DNA from: Tridacna crocea
Taxonomy: Eukaryota; Mollusca; Bivalvia; Cardiida; Cardiidae
Length of the DNA stretch: 64,000 bases
NCBI GenBank assembly: GCA_943736015.1
Contig: OX031056.1
Span: 71,079,277 to 71,143,276, forward strand
Reading direction: 5' to 3'
In this document: positions 20,762-31,611 of the stretch, piece after piece
Position numbering within the stretch: position 1 is the first letter of the stretch
How the letters are laid out: every line of letters starts with the position of its first letter
Made by a program: the position numbers and the translations under genes
The notes under the pieces: generated by a model
Database searches by the model: none
The model's input: the letters and a program-made list of their open reading frames with translations, nothing else
Told to the model about the DNA's origin: nothing

Positions 20762-21012
20762 TAAACCTTTACCAAAACGACAACATATTAAAAACGTTTA
20801 AAGATAATAAATATAAATTAGTTTGATGAAATTTAACCTTGATAGGATGGATTCAAAACACTGCGGGAAAAAGGAGAAAAACGCTGGTAACTAGCATTTC
20901 CTCCTCACCTCCCCCCCCCCCACACACACACACACCGCCACCATTCATATGTTTTCAAATGCTGGCCTCCTCTGGGTCGTTTTAACGCAGCACTGTTTGG
21001 CAGTAGGTAAAA
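20762..21012 (-). mobile_element. Degraded family A element with CA-rich insertion
   Basis: AAACCTTTACCAAAACGAC on the left and GGCAGTAGGTAAAAAG on the right. The core GGAGAAAAACGCTGGTAACT is followed by CCTCC and a C/CA run at 20903-20934. Confidence 0.55.
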
Positions 21013-21111
21013 AGATGGCAGAAAATAAAGAAACTTCGATTTAATAACCAGAGAAATCTGTTAATTCAGTATACTTTTCTATTTATCTCAACGTTTTCTA
21101 TATTCAGCAAA

Positions 21112-21204
21112 TCGTTATATAGCCGGTTTACTTCAAAAACCTCATAACTACAGCTTGGTTTCAAGCTGTAGTTACGAGGTTTTTGAAGTTAAACCGACGA
21201 TATT
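21112..21204. mobile_element. Family D hairpin
   Basis: TATATAGCCGGTTTACTTC / GAAGTTAAACCGACGATAT, with CTACAGCTTGG / TTTCAAGCTGTAG at the centre. Confidence 0.75.
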
Positions 21205-21345
21205 TATAAAACTTTACGTTGCTATAAGCGCCTGGATGACGGAGACTAAATCTACACATGTTTTATTATAACAGAGGTAAAACAGTGCAATAAATTATGC
21301 ATAAAGACAGTTGAGAGGCTTATTAATATTAATTTAAAATATTCC

Positions 21346-21680
21346 TGGCCGACCCTAAAAACTCAGTTGGTAACGAGGCTTGAAAGGGAAAAGGGGAGGG
21401 GGGGGGTCCCTGGTTCAAATCCCTGCTCAGCTAATTTTTTCCCCCAATGATATATTATGATATTCATTGCAACAGAATTCATTTGTCTTTCATCGCTGAC
21501 CATTTTTGTCGGTGATGGTTATGTGGGAAAGTAGCCAGTGGCTTGGAAAGAATAATGTACGGAGTACTGATAAGAAAAAGAAACTCCAAGAAAGCATATA
21601 CAGGTGTACTGGCCGCCTCGATATAACTGAAATAGTGTTGAAAAAGGCGTTAAACACCGTACCTAACTTACAACAACAGA
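21346..21680 (+). mobile_element. tRNA-derived SINE, full length
   Basis: Head with A-box-like ACTCAGTTGGTAACGAGG and B-box GGTTCAAATCC (about 21412-21424), the central domain GTTATGTGGGAAAGTAGCC-AGTGGCTTGG and the 3' part ATAACTGAAATAGTGTTG-GGCGTTAAACACC. The central and 3' domains match SINEs at 35770 and 51345. The class resembles the mollusc RUDI/Meta-type SINEs; the name was not verified. Confidence 0.75.
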
Positions 21681-21690
21681 AAAAAATATA

Positions 21691-21921
21691 TTAAACCTTC
21701 ACCACACAATGACGACTTTTAACGCCCCTGAGGAAAAAGCCTTTTTTTAAACATTGTGGGAAAAGGAGAAAATGCTGGTAACCAGCATTTTCTCCAGTTT
21801 CCCACAAAGTTTCCTATCCTTTCAAAGCAAAATTGCACCATTTGAGCCACTTTGAAAGTGTCGTCTGCAAATGCTTTCAATTTGGATAGATCTAAAATTT
21901 TGCTGTGTGGTAACGGGTTAA
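21691..21921 (+). mobile_element. Family A TTAA element
   Basis: TTAAACCTTCACCACACAAT to TGTGGTAACGGGTTAA. It starts about 11 bp after the SINE and shares its right TTAA with a family C piece. Confidence 0.82.
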
Positions 21922-21995
21922 ACTGCATACATCCAAGATCAGACTGCATGATATACTTTCCTTGTGACCTGATCTTGATCCTGATCGACTGCATT
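21918..21995. mobile_element. Family C hairpin fragment
   Basis: CATCCAAGATCAGACTGC / GACCTGATCTTGATCC, imperfect arms joined to the preceding TTAA. Confidence 0.45.
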
Positions 21996-22040
21996 TAATA
22001 TTTCTAAACTTGCGAACAAGCAGGCTAAAGAGTGCGCTCA

Positions 22041-22271
22041 TTAACCCATTACCACACAATTTCTACTTTTGACGACCCTGAGAAAGAAGTCTTTTTAGAA
22101 AACATTGTGGGAAAAGGAGAAAATGCTGGTAACCAGCATTTTCTCCTTTTCCCACAACGTTTTCTACCCTTCAAAAAACAAATTTCAAATTTTCGGCCTT
22201 TTTTATTTTATCGTCTGTAAATGCTTTCGATTTGGACAAGCCTAAAACATTGCTGTTTGATAATGAGTGAC
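22041..22271 (+). mobile_element. Family A element, right TTAA lost
   Basis: TTAACCCATTACCACACAAT on the left. The perfect core is at about 22110-22150. The right end reads TTTGATAATGAGTGA where TTAA is expected. Confidence 0.82.
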
Positions 22272-22694
22272 TGAGGCAGAAATAATGATTTCAAGATGGT
22301 TTCCAGCCATCAAATTCTCATTATCACATCGGATCTACCACCTGCAGTCGATTTGTCATTCGTCTAGTTGTACAACTTGTAAAAACATTGCAGCAAATGA
22401 TAAAATTGCTTGTAACAGAAACGAGATCAGATTCAAAGGTTCAGAACTCCTTTAGCCTTTTCGAGAATCATTTGAAAAAAAATCAAAGGACTGAAAGTCC
22501 TGAAAAGCGGATTTGTTGAACAGTTTCAAGCTATTTGGTGTGATGTGAAAAATCTAAATACCCACCCTTTAAACTATTTGCTCCTGTTCCAACAGTGTTT
22601 TCGATTATATGAGTAAACTTAAGTTCATTCACAGGTATTATTTTCTTTTGTCTGCAGATGCATTTAACTCGTTCCATATTATAGGCAACACCAG
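22272..22694. other. No gene recognised
   Basis: AT-rich. A possible very worn A-type right half lies near 22560-22680 (CAACAGTGTTTTCG, TTGTCTGCAGATGCATTTAA). Confidence 0.3.
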
Positions 22695-22775
22695 AAGCTT
22701 TGATGGACAGTGTGGGTCAAGATCAGACTGCACAGAACATGCAGTCTGATCTCTGATCTCAACTATTCCCTGCTT
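22695..22775. mobile_element. Family C hairpin
   Basis: GTGTGGGTCAAGATCAGACT / AGTCTGATCTCTGATCTC around GCACAGAACATGC. Confidence 0.6.
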
Positions 22776-23035
22776 CATTGTAGATTCATGACCGAATTGT
22801 TTCTTGATCTTGCAGAAGAAATGTATTTTTAGCCTTTGAGACAATGCAATTAGTTTGTTCAGTAGTGAAAGCGTTAAAGTGCCTAAAACTTGTCATATGC
22901 GACAGTAAATTAATGAACAATGAAATGGCATTAATTTGATTAAAAAACAAGAAGTACCGCAACTTATGCATAGATGATTGACGTAGACTAACCTGAACAA
23001 ACTTACAAAATTAACTCCCATCTAAATGTGGATCT

Positions 23036-23264
23036 GGGGTCCTGCATGGCTCACTAGTAAAGATAAGGACTTGTTACCTTATGGCCCAACCTCATTGGAT
23101 GCACAATGTTTTTTTTTCTGCAAGAGTGTCCTTAGGCAAGACAATGCAGTGCCCTAGCCTAGTACATGTACTACTTAAAGCCAGACATACAGAAATAAGC
23201 TAGCTGTAGCAGTCATATGACTGAAATAATGTTGAGAATGACAGTAAACATCATTCAATTAATC
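23036..23264 (+). mobile_element. SINE with a perfect 12-bp target-site duplication
   Basis: Flanked on both sides by AAATGTGGATCT (23024-23035 and 23265-23276). The tRNA-like head GCATGGCTCACTAGTAAAG is weak. Middle block AGTGTCCTTAGGCAAGACAA. The 3' part GACTGAAATAATGTTGAG-AATGACAGTAAACATC is related to the 3' end of the other SINEs here, so two SINE types share a tail. Confidence 0.75.
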
Positions 23265-23276
23265 AAATGTGGATCT

Positions 23277-23756
23277 AACATTGGCCTGCAAGGTTAACTT
23301 TCATCTAACATTTCTGTCTGCCTCACAAAATGTAGCTGTTAAGTCTTAGAAAACATTGGTAGACCAATATATTTTCAGTTTTCATTCTTACTTAGGTAAG
23401 ACCTGTGTAATGGAAAACAGCTATTTCCACTAAAATATCATCCTGCAAAATTAGCTATAGTTAAAAATAAGTGTTATTGAACTACTTTCACTGATTCATT
23501 TTTTTCAATTTTTCCTTCTTTGAATTATCATTTGTAAATCTAAAACCACTTTATTCTCAATTCAAAAAGAGATATTAATTACCTCCCTTTTCAGAAAACT
23601 AACAAAAGTATCAAAAAATAATTTCAAGATAGGCATAAATGGAATTTCTGTTCTGTTAGAAATGTGCAAAAATATCATTTCTGCATAAATCCCTATTTAT
23701 CCTTATTTATCATCCAATTAGAGTATTCACTGGAAGTGCATTACACAAGTCTTACC
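23277..23756. other. No gene or repeat recognised
   Basis: AT-rich, sparse in CpG, without family matches. Confidence 0.4.
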
Positions 23757-23963
23757 TTAACTCTTTACAACACAATCCCAAGTTAACAACTGTGTGAAAG
23801 AAGCCCTTTGAAAACAGTGTTGGAAATGGAGAATATTCTGGTAACCAGCATTTTCTCCCTTTTCCACAATGTTTTCTACCCTATTGAGTGACATTAGTAT
23901 TGTCGTCTGCAAATGCTTTCAGTTTGGACTTGTCCAAAATTTCATTGTGCGGTAAAGAGTTAA
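23757..23963 (+). mobile_element. Family A TTAA element
   Basis: TTAACTCTTTACAACACAAT to GCGGTAAAGAGTTAA. The left core arm is worn (GGAGAATATTCTGGTAACC). Its right TTAA is the left TTAA of the next element. Confidence 0.8.
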
Positions 23964-24189
23964 CCCTTTACTCCATAGATACTCATTTTGACACATCAAC
24001 AGAAGACAGCTTTTGAAAACATCGTGGGAAAAGGAGAAATTGCTCGTAACGAGCAATTTCTCCTTTTCCCACAATGTTTTCCACTCAATCAGATATTTGT
24101 ATCTTCATTTATCCACATTTCTTACATCATATCTTTATTTGCTGCTGAAATGGAAGAGCCTCATATTGGCATATCAGGTAAAGGGTTAA
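23960..24189 (-). mobile_element. Family B TTAA element with A-type stem
   Basis: TTAACCCTTTACTCCATAG to CAGGTAAAGGGTTAA. The core loop is B-type (TTGCTCGT / ACGAGCAA) while the stem is A-type (GGGAAAAGGAGAAA / TTTCTCCTTTTCCC). Confidence 0.82.
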
Positions 24190-25822
24190 GTCATTTTCCC
24201 CCATCCCGTTTCACCATTAAGGATACAAGGTAAGTGTGGCAATATTATCCCATTTTGAAGGATGTTCAGAAAAAAGAACTTTTGAAACAACTTATCCAAT
24301 TGGCAGAGCTGTTTTTTGTCTTGGACATTGGTTTAAATCAGATTGAAAATATTAAGAGCTCAGCCTAGGGTTTGTAAACATGTGACCTTATATAGATACA
24401 CAAGACATAATGATTCTATCATTATTTTCTATAGCATTTTAAGCATTTCTAAATTCATCATTGTTCATCATTATGCAAGACTCTTTTAAAAGATTGTAAC
24501 TTCTCTACTTAAACATTAAGGTTTTGATTTTTACAGCAGCATTTTACAATTCTAGCCTAAGCACAACAATTTCTAAACTTTTATATGGTTGGTATAATCA
24601 TATAGACAGCACACAATTCAAATCTAAAATAGTGAGCCAATGAGAATGGAATTTTACTATATTAGGCAGTCTGATCTTACTCTTCCAGTACACCTGTTAC
24701 AAACTATTACAGACTGTCTTCATTCTGAGGTATAAAGCATGCATTGTTTTGAAACTAGTATGGTTTAGTTAAAAAAAAACAATACAGGTGTCCTCTCTGG
24801 GTAAAAGAAACAGTAGCACATTGTCCTTTCCATAACTCTTTACACATAGTATCCTTTCAAGGTTCCTCTTAATTACAACTCAACTTCAAACTATTAATTT
24901 AAAAATGAAATATAAAATCAAACTAGTAACAATAATTTGATTGTTCAGGTGGAATAATTTCTTCTTTTCTTTCATAAGAATGTTCTTGGTTTCATTCCTG
25001 AACTCAAAAATGTTTTGTAATAGTCTGAGAGGTGAAAACTAAGTGATGTGTTCAGTAATTTCTAAGATTTAGACCATGTGCAATTCATAAATATTGAATG
25101 TACCTTTCTTCTTTAAATAAATGAAAATTTACCTTGTATCTTCATAAAGAAACAAGTCAAGAACAGTAATGATTGTACAAAAGAAAGTAAGGTCAACTCA
25201 TGCAGTGCCACAAAATATTAACTTGAAACCTTCAAGAACAATTTGATGGGGACTATTTTCTGGTTATCAGTAACTATTAGTGTCAACACTGTTTCAGTCT
25301 TACAGTGACAACAATTCATCCATTTCTGTACCTTGGCTGGTTCTCTGTGGTGTCTTGTCTATGGGCATTCTACAAAATCCTAGCATCTGGAAGAGGATAG
25401 AACCTGTGATAATCCATAAGTGGTCAAAACTTGTCAATAGTGGCCGACTTGTAGAGGTCAATTGGAAATTTAAATGGTCAGATGAGTTTTAAAACGGCAG
25501 TTAGGCTAAATTGTGGATGATTTGTTGTGTGGATTTTTTCCCTCAGATAAGTTGATTTCATCAATGTGAAAGAGAGGGGTGGAAAAACTGTTTTGTCCCT
25601 GCCAAGGATACTCATCAGCTGGCTTTTGCCACTTTTCCAAACTGTGTAGAAGTTCCTAATAAGGTCTTTAAGTTTCATGTTTGACACCTAAGTAATTGCT
25701 TGATGATAAGATATTATCATGACTACATACAAGTCATTATTTCATGCTTTAGGAATAAAGCCTGGTGTCAAAGATAATACCCCAAAATAGGGACACATAA
25801 TTTGTCCCTTTGGTAATTTGAT
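24190..25822. other. 1.6 kb without recognised gene or repeat
   Basis: Uniform AT-rich, CpG-poor sequence, unlike the element-dense flanks. Frames of about 70 residues at 25280-25492 (plus) and 25478-25687 (minus) overlap at their ends and show no domain or splice support. It could be intron or intergenic spacer. Confidence 0.4.
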
Positions 25823-26042
25823 TTAACGCTTTACTAAATGACAAAATTGCAGGCTGTTCCAAATTGAAAGGATTTGCAGACGACAGAATAAATGTGACTG
25901 AAAAATTAAAATTCGGTTTGGGATGGATACAAAAAACATAATGGGAAAAGCAGAAAACACATTTTCTCCTTTTCCCACAATGTTTTCAAAAGGCTTCTTA
26001 CTCGGGGTTATTAAAAGTCGGGATTGTGTGGTAAAGAGTTAA
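25823..26042 (-). mobile_element. Family A element, left core arm shortened
   Basis: TTAACGCTTTACTAAATGAC to GTGGTAAAGAGTTAA. The core has lost its centre: GGGAAAAGCAGAAAAC runs directly into ACATTTTCTCCTTTTCCC. Confidence 0.78.
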
Positions 26043-26895
26043 GCCACACCCAACTGAGGTAGAAAGGGCCAACTTTCAAACCTTTAACTGTTTTGACGGC
26101 ACTTCATAGATGTAGGAAGACACTTAAATGTACTTCAAAGACATTGATGTATCCCAAACTATTGTTTATTTAATCAGTTAATGCCTTCTTCATGTATACC
26201 TCAAAATTCCTATACATTTATATTAATAACAAACCTGCATATTTCACATGTTTGCCTATGAATGACTGCTTTTCTGCAATTTAACATGAGAGGTGGAGGG
26301 AGGGAGAGAGAGAGAGTGTGTGTGTAGAAACATTATCTGACATGTAAGAAATGATAATGGACAAAAATTGTTTGCTTAAAAAAATGACCTCTATGCAGGT
26401 TCAATAAAGAGAGTCATTCTGACAACCTCTTCAGTTGACCAGCAATACTGTCTTTTGAATTATGATCAAATAAAAAAAGTGCCTTATTGATAAAAACTAT
26501 GATACTGATGATAATATAATAATAAACCTTCATGTACAGGATATAAGAGGACAGCTTTTAACATTAATTTAGAAACCAGACAGGTATACATGTAAGCCAG
26601 TGATTTAATCAACCAAATCAACCACCCCAATCAACCACAGCAATCGACCACCTGTGACCAGTATTGACTGTTTATAACCGGTTAAAGCTGCCAGGCTTGT
26701 CAATACTCATATTGACTTGCTCTTTGCCAACCTTGCACACTATATGTTAACTAAATCATTGCAAATATGGGCAAAAAATACCTTTTGTAGCATTATGAGC
26801 TACTTGAAATTAATATTTATACACTGGTATAACTGTTATTTATTACATTTAATGCATTTTTGAGTGAATCCATTTTCATGGTCTAAAGAAAAGAC
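26043..26895. other. No gene recognised; short GA/GT repeat
   Basis: A purine run and GT repeat at 26293-26326. Repeated CAACCA-type text at 26612-26650. Otherwise AT-rich and unassigned. Confidence 0.4.
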
Positions 26896-27123
26896 TTAAC
26901 CCTTTCCCAAACGACAAAATTTTGGACCCTTCCAAACCAAAAGAGTTTGCAGACAACAATATTAGATTTGGAAAAAATGCCGAAAGTTCTCAAAAAGGGT
27001 TGAAAACACTGTGGGAGAAGGAGAAATTGCTCGTTACAAGCAATTTTTCCTTTTCCCACAGTGTTTTCAAAAGACTTTTACTGCAGACACGTAAAAACCA
27101 GGGCTTGTTTGGGAAAGGGTTAA
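26896..27123 (-). mobile_element. TTAA element intermediate between families A and B
   Basis: TTAACCCTTTCCCAAACGAC to TTTGGGAAAGGGTTAA. The flanks are A-like (AGAGTTTGCAGACAACAA). The core GGAGAAATTGCTCGT / ACAAGCAATTTTTCC is B-like. Confidence 0.78.
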
Positions 27124-27357
27124 AATCATCACACATCACCGGGCAGAAAATAGTCCCTTTTTTTAAATATGTGAATCCAAGCCCTTGGTACAACTGAAGG
27201 TACTTTTGCAGCCAGAATGGATGAAGATCACACTCAGTGTGACATATTGCCATGCAGAGTAAAAAATGACTTTAACATAACTAAATTAAAACTTTCAAGT
27301 TGAATGTACAAATCCAATTATTGCTATTTTGAAGTTAATTCTTTTGGGAAAAATACT

Positions 27358-27468
27358 TTCTTACAAGGCAGTATGGATCAAAGATCAGACAGCACTTTTG
27401 TGCAATCTGATCATAATCAACACTGTCTGCAAAAGGTCCTTGAGTAGCACTTATCAGCCTAAGGGTTA
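27358..27468 (-). mobile_element. Family C element, right half complete
   Basis: Arms TGGATCAAAGATCAGACAGC / GCAATCTGATCATAATC, then CTGCAAAAGGTCCTTGAG and the end CAGCCTAAGGGTTAA at 27453-27467. Confidence 0.65.
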
Positions 27469-27983
27469 ATGGCATTGGGTCACTCTATAAAAGTTTAAAA
27501 ACTATATTTGCATACTTTCACGCTAAGGTTTGAATTACATAAAACACAGTCACTGTCTTAAATATGGGCCGAGCTGCAGTTCATAATAAGAATTTAAATA
27601 AGTAAATATAGTTATATAATTTGCTCTGTAAATGCACGTCTAATTCGCAGGATCAGAAATATATCAAAGAGGTCAAATCTATATGTCTAAAAGAAAGACG
27701 TATAGATGCATTTCTGTGCATCCTTTGTCATAAATTATCTACTAACTCGGCATTTTCTTTTTTGCCGAAATGTCACAAAATAAAATTCAAGGTATCAGAG
27801 GGACTAAAAATGAATTTTACATCTTGAAGACAAATTGGAAGCCTATTTGAGTCCTTTAGGATTCACGTTAGTGGATGTCTAGTTCACTGAGAAGGACATG
27901 ATTTTCCATCAAAAACCTTCAGTTAAATTCGTGTCAAGGGTTCGTACTTGATCGGGGCCGTTTGTAAATAAAATATTTCTTAC
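27469..27983. other. No gene recognised
   Basis: A 68-residue plus frame (27621-27827) follows a TTCGCAG acceptor-like site but shows no domain. Otherwise unassigned. Confidence 0.35.
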
Positions 27984-28077
27984 CGTCGATGACAAGAGAG
28001 AAATATTGGTTCCAAGCTTTTATGCTACAGGATGCATAAAAATCAAACATTTTTTTAATACACTGCATGATCTCCAT
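27984..28077 (-). CDS. Candidate coding exon (weak)
   Basis: On the minus strand an ATG at 28077 opens 31 codons (starting MEIMQCIKKMFDF, ending SLVID) and runs into GACG|GTAAGA, a good 5' splice site at 27983. The same frame is also open upstream to an acceptor-like ACATTTTTGCAG ending near 28091, so it could be an internal exon. No homology was recognised and no partner exon was found downstream. The opposite strand also has an open frame here (28006-28242). Confidence 0.2.
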
Positions 28078-28653
28078 ACTATCAAAAGTTCTGCAAAAAT
28101 GTTTCAAACAATTTGGAAATTCATCGTGAGCGTCATACGAGTGGCGGCGACTAGGTTAGGTCGACTTTATGGGTTCTGTATATTCGTTATCGACAGGGCT
28201 TTTAATTATTTATGGCCAAATTCTAGAGCTCTGGCTCTCTGAACAGTGAACAAATTTTTAAATAAGACATGGTTGAAAATGTGATTTTATCGGGGAAAAA
28301 TTGCTTAATCTCCTTGTTTATTTGGCAGCGGACGATACAAGTTGTGAATGAAAGTTCTTGAATGAAAACGAGGGCAGTGTAAATAATGTTCATACGCTAC
28401 ATTTTGAAAAATACAAGAACAAACTTTGTTTTCGTATTTAAAGTAATTTAGATTGACTACTTTTTTAAATTTGGTTTTGGTGAAATTTCGATGAAGAAAT
28501 CAACCTTAATTTGTATGGTTTGTTCAGGGTCAGAATTGACCTGATTTATAGATCTGCGTTATTAGCCTATAAATCAGCCATGCAAAACTGGAAGTAAGCG
28601 CGCATGCGTCGTTACAGATGATGTATTTGGTTCCGGTCAAAACGATCACAGTA
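28078..28653. other. No gene recognised; more CpG than surroundings
   Basis: Contains GGCGGCGACTAGG (28143) and GCGCGCATGCGTCG (28598). Could be a promoter side of the candidate exon; nothing firmer can be said. Confidence 0.25.
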
Positions 28654-28679
28654 AGCGGATTTGCTATAGCAAATCCGCT
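28654..28679. repeat. Perfect 26-bp palindrome
   Basis: AGCGGATTTGCTA and its exact reverse complement with no loop. Confidence 0.8.
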
Positions 28680-28794
28680 AAAAAGGACCCAAAGAATCCC
28701 TGTCAAACCATTAAAAACTTTCGATTAGATGTAAAAGTACAAAATCAAGAATTTTTCTAACAAAGGCTAACCTTTTAGACTGTTGAGCGAGACT

Positions 28795-28890
28795 TAATGT
28801 CCTTTCGTTGACTGTGTAGATAGAGATTATACTGCACAGATCGTACAGTCTGATCTTGTTTCTACAGTCTGACAGGGCGAGATATTTTTT
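28795..28890. mobile_element. Family C hairpin, diverged
   Basis: GTAGATAGAGATTATACTGC / CAGTCTGATCTTGTTTCTAC. Confidence 0.5.
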
Positions 28891-28948
28891 GTGTGTTAAA
28901 AAGAAAAGAATATACATACTTGGATTTTTATCTTGGCTCGAAATGCTT

Positions 28949-29212
28949 ATGTGACCCATCACGCAAAAAGGGACCTTCTGGGAACTGCGAAAAGTGTCAA
29001 CCCTGGTCAGACTGTGCGAATTGTCAGGCTGACCAAGGTTGACACTTTTCGCTTTTATGACTTTTTCTGTATGAAAAGTGGTCATTGTACCTTGTTATAC
29101 AATCATTTTTTAATTATCAACTTAAACTGATCTGCACTATCGTTGATCTGCTTTCATCTAATTGATGTGCAGAATTCCCAGATGGTCGCTTTTTGCGTGA
29201 TGGGTCACATAT
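28949..29212 (+). mobile_element. Family P element with terminal inverted repeats
   Basis: Ends TATGTGACCCATCACGCAAA and TTTGCGTGATGGGTCACATA, 264 bp. The internal hairpin GAAAAGTGTCAACCCTGGTC / GACCAAGGTTGACACTTTTC is at about 28988-29050. Collinear with 34402-34667 over its full length. Confidence 0.8.
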
Positions 29213-29244
29213 ACAGTAGTTAAAATTCTGTTGCACATGATCCT

Positions 29245-29445
29245 GAGTTTTTAAAGACTGGTATAGAACCCGGTTGAAGATTATCGAAAGAAAAAGAGAA
29301 ACTGCTGGTAGCCAGTACTTTCTCCTTTCGCCGCAATGTTTTCTACAATTTCAAAGACAAATTATGTCCTCTGTCCCAAACTCAATTTTTCGTCTGCAAG
29401 TGCTTTCAATATAGACGGGTCTAAATAATTTGTCGAATTTTCCCT
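29245..29445 (+). mobile_element. Family A element, worn
   Basis: Core GAGAAACTGCTGGTAGCC / AGTACTTTCTCC. The right half TTTCGTCTGCAAGTGCTTTC and GACGGGTCTAAATAATTTG runs into the next element. Confidence 0.6.
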
Positions 29446-29660
29446 TTACCAAACGACAAATCTAAGACTGGTCCAAATTTAAAGCATTTGCAGACGAAAA
29501 AAACGCACAAATTATATATATATATCTCAAATCATTAAACCTGTTTTTAAAAAAAAGCAGAAAACGTTGCGGAAAAAAGGAGAAAACGCTGGTTACCAGC
29601 ACTGTCTCCTTTTCCACAATGTTTTCATTGGCATTCTTCGGGATCATAAGAACTTTAGAT
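29444..29660 (-). mobile_element. Family A element adjoining the previous one
   Basis: CCCTTTACCAAACGACAAAT, AAAGCATTTGCAGACGAAAA and core GGAGAAAACGCTGGTTACC / AGCACTGTCTCC. The TTAA ends are lost. The right end runs into a GGTACC minisatellite. Confidence 0.65.
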
Positions 29661-29675
29661 TTTTATAAGATTTTT

Positions 29676-29822
29676 TTTGGTACCGGGGTTTGGTACCAGA
29701 GCTTGGTACCGGGGTTTGGACCGGGGCTTTGTACTGAGACTTGGTACCGGGCTTGGTACGGGAGCTTGGTACCGTGGGTTGGTACCGGGGTTTGGTACCG
29801 GGATTTGGTACAGGGATTTAGA
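29676..29822 (+). repeat. ~12-bp minisatellite (GGTACCGGGGTTT)
   Basis: About 12 units alternating GGTACCGGGGTTT and GGTACCGGAGCTT types. Both plus frames read as Gly/Tyr/Trp-rich peptides, artefacts of the repeat. Confidence 0.85.
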
Positions 29823-30079
29823 AGTAAGCTACTATATCAAATTTACCGTCAAGATTCCCTCTGTATGTGGGAAAATGTACAAATGTACATTTATCTCGAT
29901 ATCAAATCTACCCTCATATCATTGCAATCAGTAATTTTTCACAGCGCACAAACACTGAGCACTGTCTGGCGATGTCTTGTAGAGAAACCGTACATGCACG
30001 ATTTTTAAAACCCATTAGTTTAGAATTACATTTATGTTCGAGCTATGTTTCTGGCAAAAATAGGTTTGAAGCTGGGTAT

Positions 30080-30680
30080 TTTTACATTTTTTCATATCTC
30101 ACCAAAAATAAATATATATATCTTGAAATTTATATGAAAAAAAAATCATCAGTAATTAAGAATCATGAAATTAAAAAATAAAAAAAATATATACATCACT
30201 GAAATTTATATGGAAAAAAATCATCAGTAATTAAGAATCATGAAATTAAAAACATGTTTTTTGGATGGTCTTCCCTTAAAAGGCTACGTAGCCTTTTAAA
30301 GTATTTTTAGATTTCGCGCCAGAAATTTAAAAAAAATATATGGTGGAAATGTCAAGGGACTGGCACGTGACTCATGAAGCTTAAATTCCATAACATAAAC
30401 ATGTAATTATTTTCCATAATGTCTTCGGACACTGTGTTTGAAGCTTCGTCTGTGTATTCCTGGTATGTAAAGGACCGAGTTGCCCATGTAAAAATAGACA
30501 GTGTATCCCGTCGGTGTCGACCTGGGCCGAGGTAAATCTCTAATTTCTCTTGTTGTCGGATGGTTTACGACTAAGAGGGATTTATGGATGATAACTAAAA
30601 GGCTTTAAGAGTATCAGGATGATTTTTCTTTTTTTGTACATTTGTAAGATTTTCGTCGCAAAATCTGAAGGGCAACTCTT
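30080..30680 (+). repeat. Dispersed repeat family Q, copy 1
   Basis: Collinear with 42640-43150: CATCAGTAATTAAGAATCAT, the palindrome TAAAAGGCTACGTAGCC (30280), TTCCATAACATAAACATG, GTCGACCTGGGC, TCGTCGCAAAATCTGAAGGG. The left part, AAATTTATATG to ATGAAATTAAAAA, is duplicated in tandem (about 30125-30180 and 30205-30255). Confidence 0.7.
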
Positions 30681-30791
30681 AATGCTTATCCCAGGTGAAT
30701 AATACCAAACAGGTTATCACATAATTGTAGCTGTGAATCCAAAATATCCGTCTTGTATAGCAACCGTCGGGATCATGTGGTAGAACGGTCA

Positions 30792-30872
30792 TTTCGTCGG
30801 TATACTTCAAAAACCTCGTAACTACAGCTTGAAACAAGCTGTAGTTACGAAGTTTATGAAGTAAACCGTCAA
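30792..30872. mobile_element. Family D hairpin
   Basis: TTCGTCGGTATACTTC / GAAGTAAACCGTCAAA. Central arms ACTACAGCTTG / CAAGCTGTAGT are intact. Confidence 0.75.
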
Positions 30873-30914
30873 ATTGGCTCATCAACATTGGGCTATGCTT
30901 TGAGAAAACGTGTG

Positions 30915-30998
30915 ACATTTTCGCGCAGTTCGCGAAATCTGACCAGGATTGACACTTTTCGCAGTTCGCAGGGTCCTTTTTGTGTGATGGGTCACATA
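30915..30998 (-). mobile_element. Family P fragment
   Basis: Right end TGTGTGATGGGTCACATA with CAGGATTGACACTTTTCGC. Only one end of the element is present. A family H-like GGGCTATGCTTTGAG lies just left of it. Confidence 0.55.
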
Positions 30999-31116
30999 AC
31001 ATACACAAACCTCATCAACGAAAATCAATGAAAAAATTATAACGATACGTATAAGCCCGGATTGTGCCTTTCGCGAAATTAGCAACTTTTCCAGCAAATG
31101 CAGGTAAAGATAAGAA

Positions 31117-31155
31117 TCCGCGAAATGTGCAGTCTGATCTGTCATCAACACGGTT
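31117..31155. mobile_element. Family C half-hairpin
   Basis: ATGTGCAGTCTGATCTGTC only; the partner arm is missing. Confidence 0.4.
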
Positions 31156-31159
31156 TGTT

Positions 31160-31610
31160 ATGCTAAGAAAATTCTAGTGAAAAATGCAGTCAAGAAATTT
31201 TTAACAGCTGGTTGCTTTTTTTCAATCGACAGGAATTGTCCATCCATTTTGCTCATTTGGCGCTCTCTGGATTCATCGTATCTATGTATATACATACTCT
31301 AAAGATTTCCGATATCAAAACTGAAGATGACAACAAACAGAGTGTATAAAAATATAACATATGAGAAATACCTGTTTGTATTATAAGCAGAGAAAAAAAA
31401 GCACAAGAATCTCTCCACACTCTTTGATAATTTAACGAAGAATCCAGGAACAGATAAATTCCGTCATTTTTGCGATTCCGGTGAATGATTGTTTTGCCTA
31501 AGGCTACGACATACGTAGCGGTGCAGTGGTTCATTCATAAAAAGCGGGGGATAGGTTTTTTTTCACGACAGGAGTTTGGCGGGTTTTTTTTTTTGCAAAG
31601 AATGTTGAAA
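31160..31610. other. No gene recognised
   Basis: A 93-residue minus-strand frame (31253-31534) with one hydrophobic stretch is the longest here. It lacks splice or homology support. Confidence 0.3.
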
Positions 31611-31611
31611 C

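Noticed and set aside
25280-25687. Two ~70-residue frames in the quiet region
   Set aside because: On opposite strands, overlapping, with no recognisable domain, splice sites or repeat link. No support beyond being open.
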